A stretch of DNA of 64,000 bases from Brevundimonas mediterranea. Lineage in GTDB: Bacteria; Pseudomonadota; Alphaproteobacteria; Caulobacterales; Caulobacteraceae. The DNA is taken from NCBI RefSeq assembly GCF_014196125.1, contig NZ_JACIDA010000002.1, positions 682,001 through 746,000 on the forward strand, written 5' to 3'. Below the pieces are notes generated by a model. That model made no database searches, was not told where the DNA came from, and was given only the letters and a program-made list of their open reading frames with translations. Position numbers and translations under genes: made by a program. Below, in pieces: positions 37,547-47,056 of the stretch. Numbering within the stretch: the stretch's first letter is position 1; every line of letters starts with the position of its first letter.

Positions 37547-37775
37547 GCTTCGCCTGAGCTTCCGGCTGGGCCGGTGATCTCAGCCCATCCGGGTTGCAAT
37601 CCCTATCGCGAAGAGCTCGGGGCGTTGCCCCTGGCGCACTTCGGAGAGGCTTCCGCCCAGCTTCTCTCGCGGTGCTCGTTGCAGCCGGGTCCCCGCGAAG
37701 TCTCCCGCTCCGTTTGCTCCCCCAGTCTCGCCGACGGGCAAGGGTTCAGTACGAACCCAAACCCCAGAGGCGGAT

Positions 37776-38084
37776 ATGAAGAAGGACTATTCAATCACAC
37801 GGACACACTGGAACGGCATCGAGATCGAAATCACGTGGAACGCCGACTATCTGGTCTATGACGACAGAACCCACATGGCCCATCTGGAAGTGGTGAGCGT
37901 GTCGCCCGAGCGGGCCCCGTTGCCGATCACCGAGACGGGTTACAGGTCGCACTTCACGCCCAAGGCGGCGATGGACGGTTACGACAGTGCGGAAGCCTTT
38001 GTGGAAGCGTGGCTGGATCATGAATCACGGTCGCCGGAATGGAAGGCCTTCGATCAGGAGACAAGGCAGCTATCGCTGTTCTAA
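37776..38084 (+). CDS. Hypothetical protein, island cargo
   Basis: A 102-residue acidic protein (YSITRTHWNGIEIEITWNADYL...LETGYRSHFT-type layout with PITETGYRSHF and YDSAEAFVEAWLD). No signal or membrane segment; I recall similar small proteins in mobile elements but can assign no function. Ribosome-binding site AGAGGCGG ahead of the ATG. Last gene before the right island boundary. Confidence 0.65.
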   Translation: MKKDYSITRTHWNGIEIEITWNADYLVYDDRTHMAHLEVVSVSPERAPLPITETGYRSHFTPKAAMDGYDSAEAFVEAWLDHESRSPEWKAFDQETRQLSLF

Positions 38085-38376
38085 GCGAGCAGGGCGTTCA
38101 CGCGGCGGCGTGGACGTCCGCCATCACCATCTGTCCTTGGGCTGGCGGGCTTTGCGCGTCTTGGGCGCAGAGAGGGCTACGGCGGCCTTCGACTGACGCG
38201 TTGTAAGGCTCGTTCACTGATACGAACAAGCGGCCCAAATCATTGGACGCCGCCGCCGACTCCAGCCATCTTTTGCTGCCCGCGTGAAGAATTATCTACA
38301 CGAAATCTGCACGGCGTTTATTACTCAGAAAATCACTTTATTTTTCAGATAATTATACCAGAGTAGGAATGCTATC
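38085..38376. other. Right-end non-coding region of the island
   Basis: About 290 bp with no gene. Contains the right att-like motif (38296-38313) and then an AT-rich stretch (about 38320-38370), unlike the surrounding GC-rich DNA. Confidence 0.6.
38296..38313 (+). repeat. Candidate attR core
   Basis: CTACA-CGAAATC-TGCAC-G. Shares 15 consecutive bases with 11694-11708, including the complete 7-nt spacer, and shares its left arm with the divergent copy at 11642. Placed between the last island gene and the core glmM gene. Together with the left copy it would delimit an element of about 26.6 kb. Confidence 0.6.
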
Positions 38377-38377
38377 T

Positions 38378-38530
38378 TTCTCCCCAAGGGAGAAGGTGGC
38401 CCGAAGGGCCGGATGAGGGTTCCGCCGGTGGGCCAGTTCGCACCACCGTAGCCCTCACCCTATCGCGCCAGAACGACGGCTTCGCCGCCGTGCGCTCAAG
38501 CCCTCTCCCGCCGGGAAGGGGAAGCTGTCA
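38378..38530. repeat. Intergenic palindromic (REP-like) element downstream of glmM
   Basis: A set of hairpins: TTCTCCC-CAA-GGGAGAA (38378-38394), GGCCC-GAA-GGGCC (38398-38410), a GATGAGGGT / ACCCTCA pairing across about 40 bp, and CCCTCTCCC...GGGAAGGGG at the right. This layout is typical of repetitive extragenic palindromes in Caulobacterales and may also end glmM transcripts. Confidence 0.6.
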
Positions 38531-39877
38531 CCCCGCCGCCTTCACCGCCGCCGAAACCTCGGACACCACCCGTTTGACCAAGGCGGCGTCGTCGCCCTCC
38601 GCCATGACGCGGATCAGCTTCTCGGTGCCCGACGGGCGGACCAGCAGACGTCCCTGGCCGTTCAGGCTCGCTTCGGCCTCGGCGATGGCCGTCTTGACTG
38701 TGTTGCTCTCCAGCGGCTTGCCGGCGGTGTAACGGACATTCTCCAGACGCTGCGGCACCGGGTCGAACTGGCGGGCCAGTTCGCTCATCGGTTTGCCGGA
38801 TTCAACCAGAACGGTCAGCACCTGCAGCGCCGCCATCAGGCCGTCGCCGGTGGTGGCGTGGTCGTGCAGGATGATGTGGCCCGACTGTTCGCCGCCGATG
38901 TTGAAGCCGCCTTCGCGCATCCGCTCCATCACATAGCGGTCGCCGACCTTGGTCCGCTCCAGCGTCAGGCCCTCGGCCTTCAGACGGCGCTCCAGCCCCA
39001 GGTTGGACATGACGGTGGCCACCACGCCGCCGCCGGTCAGCAGGCCGCGTTTCGCCCAGTCCAGCCCGACCAGGGCCATGATCTGGTCCCCGTCCACCAC
39101 CTGGCCCTTTTCGTCGCAGATGATCAGCCGGTCGGCGTCGCCGTCCAGGGCGATGCCGATGTCGGCGCGGTAGCGTTTGACCGCCTCGACCAGGGTCGCA
39201 GGATGGGTTGAGCCGCATTCGGCGTTGATATTGGTCCCGTTCGGGGTCACGCCGACGGGGAAGACCTCGGCGCCCAGTTCGAACAGGGTGGTGGGGGCGA
39301 CCTTGTAGCCGGCGCCGTTGGCGCAATCGACGGCGATCCGCAGCCCCTGCAGGCTCAGCCGCTTGGGGAAGGCCTGTTTGGCGATCTCGATATAGCGAGC
39401 CTGGGCGTCGTCGATGCGTTTGACTCGGCCCAGCTTGTTCGACGGCGCCAGACCCTGGTCCAGGCCATCGTCCATCAGGGCCTCGATCTTCAGCTCGATC
39501 TCGTCCGACAGCTTGTAGCCGTCCGGTCCGAACAGCTTGATCCCGTTGTCGGCGTAGTCGTTGTGCGAGGCCGAGATCATCACGCCCAGGTCGGCGCGCA
39601 TAGACCGGGTCAGCATGGCCACGCCCGGCGTCGGCACCGGCCCGAAGGTCCGCACGTCCATGCCCACCGAGGCGAATCCGGCGACCAGGGCGGGCTCGAT
39701 CGTATAGCCCGACAGACGGGTGTCCTTGCCGATCACCACCAGATGACGCCGGTCGTCGCTGGTGCGGAACAGCTTGCCGGCGGCCAGACCGACCCGCAGC
39801 GCGACCTCGGCCGTCATCGGATAGGTATTGGCGCGCCCGCGAATGCCGTCGGTGCCGAAATATTTTCTGTCGCCCAC
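38528..39877 (-). CDS. glmM: Phosphoglucosamine mutase
   Basis: Converts glucosamine-6-phosphate to glucosamine-1-phosphate for UDP-GlcNAc, feeding peptidoglycan and LPS. The 449 residues begin [17 protein letters not shown], carry the phosphoserine loop [12 protein letters not shown] (S104), the metal-binding LDGDADR (about 243-249), the sugar-binding GGEQSGHII and the phosphate-binding [15 protein letters not shown]. Length matches the family. Divergent from glmS, the preceding step in the same pathway, across 179 bp that must carry both promoters. Confidence 0.97.
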   Translation of the reverse strand: MGDRKYFGTDGIRGRANTYPMTAEVALRVGLAAGKLFRTSDDRRHLVVIGKDTRLSGYTIEPALVAGFASVGMDVRTFGPVPTPGVAMLTRSMRADLGVMISASHNDYADNGIKLFGPDGYKLSDEIELKIEALMDDGLDQGLAPSNKLGRVKRIDDAQARYIEIAKQAFPKRLSLQGLRIAVDCANGAGYKVAPTTLFELGAEVFPVGVTPNGTNINAECGSTHPATLVEAVKRYRADIGIALDGDADRLIICDEKGQVVDGDQIMALVGLDWAKRGLLTGGGVVATVMSNLGLERRLKAEGLTLERTKVGDRYVMERMREGGFNIGGEQSGHIILHDHATTGDGLMAALQVLTVLVESGKPMSELARQFDPVPQRLENVRYTAGKPLESNTVKTAIAEAEASLNGQGRLLVRPSGTEKLIRVMAEGDDAALVKRVVSEVSAAVKAAG

Positions 39878-40056
39878 GGGCTGGTCCTTCGTCTGGCGGT
39901 TCCCGAACAGGAAACCTTCCGAAACCCCTTTTTAGGTGCGGTCCGTCCTAAGATTGCATAGACGGCCGGTGGGGCTTGATGCGTGGCTTAGCCCCGGATC
40001 GCCGTCTGTGCAAAGCGGCGCCCTTCTGTTTTCCCTCGTCCTCGGAGTTCCTGCGC

Positions 40057-41871
<1,815 letters not shown>

Positions 41872-42566
41872 GGGGCCTGTTCGCCGACCGAGCCCGCCGC
41901 CGCCCTTTGCAGGGCGGCCACGTCGGACAGCAGGATGGACGCCCGTCGCACCCGGATCGCCCCGGTCGCCTGAAGCTCGCCGGCTGCAGTCGAGATGCCG
42001 GCCCGGCGCACGGCCAGAAGATCGGCGATGTCGCTCTGGCGCAATGTGACCTCGGTCGCGCCGCCGAGAGCGTGGATGTCGAGCAGGAGGCCGGCCAGGC
42101 GTTCCGTCACCCGGCCATGCGCGTGACGCGTCACCTCGGCCTGGGCTGTTTCCATCCGACGGCGCAGGTCCGCCAGGGCGGTCTCGATCAGGGTGTCGCG
42201 ATCGATCGCCTCGATGAGGCGGTCGGCTGAAATCACGACCTGTCGACCGCGCGTCAGCCACAGAGCGCTCTCGTCCGGTCCCGTTCCCAATGCGGCGTCG
42301 AAGTTCAGCAGGTCGCCGGGACCGACGAGGCCGAGGCAGACGGGATCCCCCGCTCCCTGCCGCGCCGCCACGCCTTCCAGAACCAGGGTCACAAGCGATC
42401 GACCCGACTGCAAGGACTGGCTGCGGGCGCCGGGAAAGACGGGGGCTTCGCCCGGTTCCATCCCATGGATCGCCAGTTGGGAGAGGAGTGCGCGCGCGAG
42501 ATTCGGTCGGAGCATGGGCCGATCAATCGCGAAGCGGAGCCGCGCGCGATAACATGGGTTAAACCT

Positions 42567-43322
42567 TCACACCGGCTCGTTCTGAAGCCGCAGATAGGTG
42601 GCGTCGAATTCCGCGATCTCGGCCAGCCGGTGCCAGTTCAGAATTTCCACCTGTCCGCCGCTCCAACTGACCACCCCCTCGCCGCGAAGCTCGGTGACGA
42701 GACGGCTGACGTGAACGGTCGAAAGGCCCAGGGCGTCGCCCAGGGTCGCCTGGGTGAGGGGCAGGTTGAACCGCATTCCGTCCGCCTTTCCGCTGGCCTG
42801 GCCGACAGCCTGAAGGCGCAGATAGAGTTCGCACACCAGATGGGCTAGGTGGCCCAGGCCGCTGCGACGCCCCATGGCCACCAGCCACTGGCGATGGATG
42901 GCGGCGTCGATGATGGTGTCCAGCCATAGAAGCCGCGTCAGGTGCGGATGGCGCTCGGTCAAGCGGATCAGCTTGGCGTGGGGAGCGGAGGCGACGACGC
43001 AGTCGGTCAGGGCCACGACCCCGTGGTCCATCTGTTTCATCAGCAGACTGTGCAGGTCGATGAAATCGCCCGGCACATTGAGCTCCGTGATCTGGCGCGC
43101 GCCGTCCGCCAGACTGCTGTAGCGGGCCGAGAAGCCGGAGATCAGAAGCGTGCTGTGCAGGGGATGGGAATGTTCCTTGACGATGTCCGCGCCGCTGCGA
43201 ATCTCGCGCGGCGGATCGAGCACATCCTTCAGGGCCTCGATCTCATCCGGCGCGACCTGATCGCGCAGCGAGAGTTTCTCGACCAGAGTGGTGATCCTGG
43301 AGGGGGGCGAGACGGTGGTCAT
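42567..43322 (-). CDS. Crp/Fnr-family transcriptional regulator
   Basis: A 251-residue regulator: N-terminal effector domain (EIRSGADIVKEHSHPLHSTLLISG...NVPGDFIDLHSLL) and C-terminal HTH FNLPLTQATLGDALGLSTVHVSRLVTEL (about 185-212) with the typical VHVSR recognition helix. Lacks the cysteine set of oxygen-sensing Fnr; this type is common in Caulobacterales and Sphingomonadales. Its start overlaps the end of the DUF6894 gene by 4 bp (ATGA), so the two are translationally coupled. Confidence 0.88.
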   Translation of the reverse strand: MTTVSPPSRITTLVEKLSLRDQVAPDEIEALKDVLDPPREIRSGADIVKEHSHPLHSTLLISGFSARYSSLADGARQITELNVPGDFIDLHSLLMKQMDHGVVALTDCVVASAPHAKLIRLTERHPHLTRLLWLDTIIDAAIHRQWLVAMGRRSGLGHLAHLVCELYLRLQAVGQASGKADGMRFNLPLTQATLGDALGLSTVHVSRLVTELRGEGVVSWSGGQVEILNWHRLAEIAEFDATYLRLQNEPV

Positions 43323-43582
43323 TCACCGGTCTCCTGCAAGGTCCAACCTTCCGGCGCCGCGTCCGAGGCCCTGGCGGTGACGCTGACCACCGTACGGCCG
43401 TCGGCATCGGTCACGATCACGCTAAACGACGCCGTTTCCCAAAAAGCCGCGCCGCGATAGCGCAGAATCTCCCCAAGGACGGTGACCGCTTCTTCGCGGG
43501 CGGCTTCGACATCGGGCAGATCCTCGCCCTGATCATCGCGAATACAGTCGCCGTTTTCGGTGTGGAAATAGAAGTGCGGCAA
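43319..43582 (-). CDS. DUF6894 small protein
   Basis: An 87-residue protein beginning MPHFYFHTENGDCIRDDQGEDLPD, with VEAAREEAVTVLGEILR, the standard opening of DUF6894 proteins. Cytoplasmic, function unknown. Coupled through ATGA overlap to the downstream Crp/Fnr gene, so it may act in the same regulatory response. Confidence 0.82.
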   Translation of the reverse strand: MPHFYFHTENGDCIRDDQGEDLPDVEAAREEAVTVLGEILRYRGAAFWETASFSVIVTDADGRTVVSVTARASDAAPEGWTLQETGE

Positions 43583-43637
43583 TCGGGCCTCCAGCAGCAG
43601 GTCTGCAGGAAGCGGTTGTCAGGTCGATTGGTTCAGA

Positions 43638-44339
43638 TCACGCTGCATGATCGAGGACAAAGGCCAGATCCTGGCTGCGCCACATGACGAGATAACCGTC
43701 ATCGTAAAGCGGGGTAGGAAAGTCGTAAGGCCAGATCTGGAGATTCAGAGGTCTGGACGATCCCGCCACATTTTCCGGAAGTTCGATGTTTGGAACCGGA
43801 TCGCTATTGGACGTGATCATTACATAGTCCGCGCCGGAGCGGACCATGTTCGCTACCGCGCTCCACACATCTCGCTCCAGCAGATGGTTCACCAGGTCCT
43901 TGGAGAAGATGAGGTCGGCGCGGGCTGGAATTTCGTGCGTGATGTCGAGGGCGTGGAAGGCGTAGCCTGGAAAGGCCCGTCGATTGGCGGCGATCAGGGC
44001 GTCGACGATGTCGTACCCGATATAGTCGATCTTCGGATTTTCCTTGAGGAACGACGGCATCCAGTTGAAATCGCCACAAGGCAGGTCGGCGATGGATTGA
44101 ATGTTGTGGACGCTGACGACCTGCGCCAGGGCGATAAGCGCTTGCCGAACGGAGCCCGAATCCAATGTTGACCCGGGACCCGACGCGGACTCCGACGATT
44201 TCCAGGTCTTGCCGCGATAGACGTGGGTAAAGCGAGCTTTCAGGTTCCGATGCGCCTTTGGCCGCTTGCCTATGCCTAGCAGCTTTCGAGTACGGCTGCG
44301 TAGGCGCTTCAAAAATAGAGTCATGCTTGTGCTTGCCAA
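43638..44339 (-). CDS. Class I SAM-dependent methyltransferase
   Basis: A 233-residue protein: a basic N-terminal 35 residues, then a Rossmann methyltransferase with motif I SIADLPCGDFNWM (about 82-94), IDYIGYDIVDALIAANRR for the acidic SAM-ribose loop, and LIFSKDLVNHLLERDVW. Substrate unknown; position next to sugar-nucleotide genes suggests glycan or surface modification, which is inference. Start could also be the Met at 44324. Confidence 0.75.
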   Translation of the reverse strand: MASTSMTLFLKRLRSRTRKLLGIGKRPKAHRNLKARFTHVYRGKTWKSSESASGPGSTLDSGSVRQALIALAQVVSVHNIQSIADLPCGDFNWMPSFLKENPKIDYIGYDIVDALIAANRRAFPGYAFHALDITHEIPARADLIFSKDLVNHLLERDVWSAVANMVRSGADYVMITSNSDPVPNIELPENVAGSSRPLNLQIWPYDFPTPLYDDGYLVMWRSQDLAFVLDHAA

Positions 44340-44361
44340 GGTTGAAATCGGCTGGCGGGCT

Positions 44362-45861
44362 TCAGATTTCCTGGTTGAAGGCGCCGATCTCGGGATAGGC
44401 GGCCAGGCGCGGTTTGATTTCCTTGCGGAACAGATCGCGCATGTCGTCCTCGGAACGCATGCTCTCGACCACCACCACCAGTTCGGGCTTGTTGGACGAG
44501 GCGCGGACGAGCACCCAGGAGCCGTCCTCCAGGTGTACCCGCACGCCGTTAACGGTGATGGCTTCGAGGATCTTGCGCCCCAGGACTTCGCCGCCGGAGG
44601 CCGCGAGGTCCGAGTATTCCTTCACGATCCGCTCCAGCACCCCGTACTTCAGCTCGTCGTCGCAATGGGGCGACATGGTCAGGCTGGTCCAGGCGTCGGG
44701 CAGGGCCGCCTTCAATTCGGAGAGCGTCTTGCCCGGATTGCGGTCCAGCATGGCCAGGACCGCGCCGGCCGCGACCAAGCCGTCATCGTACCCATGCCCC
44801 AGGTCGCCGGCCATGAAGAAGTGACCCGACTTCTCGAACCCGGCCAGGGCGCCCAGTTCGGCGGTCTTGCGCTTGATGTAGGAATGGCCGGTCTTCCAAT
44901 AGACCACCTCGGCGCCGTTGGCCTTGAGGATCTCGTCGGTCTTGTAGAGGCCGGTCGACTTCACATCGACCACGAAGGTGCTGTCCGGATAGACCTTCGA
45001 CAGGTCGCGGGCCAGCATCAGGCCGATCTTGTCGGCGAAGATCTCCTCGCCCGTATCGTCCACCACGCCGCAACGGTCGCCATCGCCGTCGAAGCCCAGG
45101 GCTAGGTCGGCGCCCGTCTCGCGCACCCGCTGGGCCATCTGCACCAGCATGGCGTGATCTTCCGGGTTCGGATTGTACTTGGGGAAATTGTAGTCGAGGT
45201 CGGTGTCCATCTCGATCACCTCGACGCCCATCCGACGCAGGGCGTCCGGAGCGAAGGCGCCGGCCGTGCCGTTGCCGCAGGCGCATACCACCTTCAGCGG
45301 GCGTTTGATCTGCACCTTGGAGGCGACATCGGCCACATAGGTCTCGCGGAAGTCCTCGACCCGGACCAACTTGCCGCCCGGTCGGGCCAGGCCCTCGCCG
45401 TTCAGCACGATCTGTTTCAGCCGGCCCATCTCCTCGGGCCCGAAGGTCAGGGGCTTGTTCGCTCCCATCTTGACCCCGGTCCAGCCATTCTCGTTGTGGC
45501 TGGCGGTGACCATGGCCACGCAGGGCGCGTCCAGTTCGAACTGACCGAAATAAGCCATGGGCGAGAGGGCCAGGCCGACGTCCAGCACCTCCATCCCGCC
45601 TTCCAGCAGGCCCAGGATCAGGGCCTGTTTGACGCTGAGGCTGTAGCCGCGGAAGTCATGGCCGGTGACGATCCTGGGCGCGACGCCGATCTCGTGGACA
45701 TAGGTGGCCAGGCCCAGGCCCAGGGCCTGGATGCCGAGGAGATTGATCTCTTTTTCCAGAATCCAGCGGGCGTCGTACTCACGAAACCCGGTCGGTTTCA
45801 CGAAGGCCAGATTCTCATAGTCCGCCGTATTCGGCGTCAAATCCTGCCGTGGCTTGAGCAT
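44362..45861 (-). CDS. Phosphomannomutase/phosphoglucomutase
   Basis: A 499-residue alpha-D-phosphohexomutase interconverting hexose 6- and 1-phosphates (mannose and probably glucose). Contains the phosphoserine loop TASHNENGWTGVKMG (S121), metal-binding GFDGDGDRCGVVDD (about 258-271) and the sugar-specificity loop GFEKSGHFF. The ManB/AlgC-like assignment is supported by the ManC-domain gene two genes upstream: together they would make GDP-mannose from mannose-6-phosphate. Nine bp separate it from the glycosyltransferase gene. Confidence 0.9.
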   Translation of the reverse strand: MLKPRQDLTPNTADYENLAFVKPTGFREYDARWILEKEINLLGIQALGLGLATYVHEIGVAPRIVTGHDFRGYSLSVKQALILGLLEGGMEVLDVGLALSPMAYFGQFELDAPCVAMVTASHNENGWTGVKMGANKPLTFGPEEMGRLKQIVLNGEGLARPGGKLVRVEDFRETYVADVASKVQIKRPLKVVCACGNGTAGAFAPDALRRMGVEVIEMDTDLDYNFPKYNPNPEDHAMLVQMAQRVRETGADLALGFDGDGDRCGVVDDTGEEIFADKIGLMLARDLSKVYPDSTFVVDVKSTGLYKTDEILKANGAEVVYWKTGHSYIKRKTAELGALAGFEKSGHFFMAGDLGHGYDDGLVAAGAVLAMLDRNPGKTLSELKAALPDAWTSLTMSPHCDDELKYGVLERIVKEYSDLAASGGEVLGRKILEAITVNGVRVHLEDGSWVLVRASSNKPELVVVVESMRSEDDMRDLFRKEIKPRLAAYPEIGAFNQEI

Positions 45862-45870
45862 TCTGCGTGT

Positions 45871-46956
45871 TCAGGCCGCCGCGCGCTTGCGAATGCGAGC
45901 GATGCGGCGCAGGCGGCGCCAGAAGCGGCCGCGTTCCGGTTCGGGATAGGGCTGCAGATTCTCGACGAACTGATCCGCTGAGGCGCGCCAGCTGAACTTT
46001 TCCGCATAGGCGCGGACGACCTTGCGGTCGAGTTCGAGGCATTTCAGGCAGGCGGTCTTCAGGTCCTCGTCGATCGCGCCGGCGTTCGAGCCGGGGATGA
46101 TGTCGATGGGGCCATGGGCCGGATAGGCGGCGACGGGGGTTCCGGCGGCCATGGCCTCCAGGATCACCAGGCCGAAGGTGTCGGTCCAGCTGGGGAAGAC
46201 GAAGACGTCGGCGTCGCGGAAACAGCGAGCCAATTCGTCGCCGAACCGTGCGCCCAGGAACTTGGCCTCGGGATATTTTTCCTGAAGCTCCGCGCGGGCC
46301 GGGCCGTCCCCGACGATGATCTTGGTGCCCGGCAGGTCCAGTTCGAGGAAGGCCTCGATGTTCTTTTCCACCGCAACCCGGCCGACATTCAGGAAGAAGG
46401 GCCGGGGCCAGTCTTTTCCCCCCATCTGGTCGTAGATGCGCTCCAGATCGGGGTGAAACATCTCGGTGTCCACGCCACGCGACCAAGGGGAGACGTTCTT
46501 GAACCCATGCTCGACCAGCTCGTCACGCAGGGTCGGGGTCGCCACCATCAGCCGGCCCGACGGCTTGTGGAACCATTTCATATAGGCGTAGCCGACCTGA
46601 ACCGGGATCGGGAACCGGGCCGAGACGTATTCGGGGAATTTTGTATGGTAGCTGGTCGTGAACGGCAGCTTCCATTCCACGCAGATGCGGCGCGTGGCGA
46701 TGCCGATCGGACCCTCGGTGGCGATATGCACGGCCTCGGGCTCGAACGCCCGCAGCATCTCGCGAATCTCTTCCTCCGCGCCCAGGGCCAGCCGGATTTC
46801 CGGATAGGTGGGGCAGGGGATGGTCTTGAACAGGCTGGGTTCGATGACCTCGACCTCGTGACCCATGCCGCGGCATTCCGCGACGGTGCGGGTCAGGGTG
46901 CGGACGACGCCGTTGACCTGAGGTTCCCAGGCGTCGGTGGCCAGAACGATGCGCAT
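45871..46956 (-). CDS. GT4-family glycosyltransferase
   Basis: A 361-residue GT-B glycosyltransferase. MRIVLATDAWEPQVNGVVRTL and FTTSYHTKFPEYVSARF are characteristic of the GT4 subgroup containing GDP-mannose-dependent mannosyltransferases such as MgtA/PimB-like enzymes; SRGVDTEMFHP and FVFPSWTDTFGLVILEAMAAGTPVAAYP carry the nucleotide-sugar E-x7-E motif. Cytoplasmic or membrane-associated. Adjacent to GDP-mannose synthesis genes, so mannose transfer is a reasonable guess. Confidence 0.88.
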   Translation of the reverse strand: MRIVLATDAWEPQVNGVVRTLTRTVAECRGMGHEVEVIEPSLFKTIPCPTYPEIRLALGAEEEIREMLRAFEPEAVHIATEGPIGIATRRICVEWKLPFTTSYHTKFPEYVSARFPIPVQVGYAYMKWFHKPSGRLMVATPTLRDELVEHGFKNVSPWSRGVDTEMFHPDLERIYDQMGGKDWPRPFFLNVGRVAVEKNIEAFLELDLPGTKIIVGDGPARAELQEKYPEAKFLGARFGDELARCFRDADVFVFPSWTDTFGLVILEAMAAGTPVAAYPAHGPIDIIPGSNAGAIDEDLKTACLKCLELDRKVVRAYAEKFSWRASADQFVENLQPYPEPERGRFWRRLRRIARIRKRAAA

Positions 46957-47056
46957 GGAGGCGGGCGGACCCTGAGCCGTTGAGTAAGGGCGGAACTTCT
47001 AGACGGTTCGGATGACGAAGGCGAGACGGTCGTGGGTGTTTGAGTAAGGGAAACCC

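Noticed and set aside
46977..47050. Repeated TTGAGTAAGGG string near 46980 and 47040
   Set aside because: Only 11 bases, in a short intergenic gap, with no further similarity; not enough for a regulatory claim.
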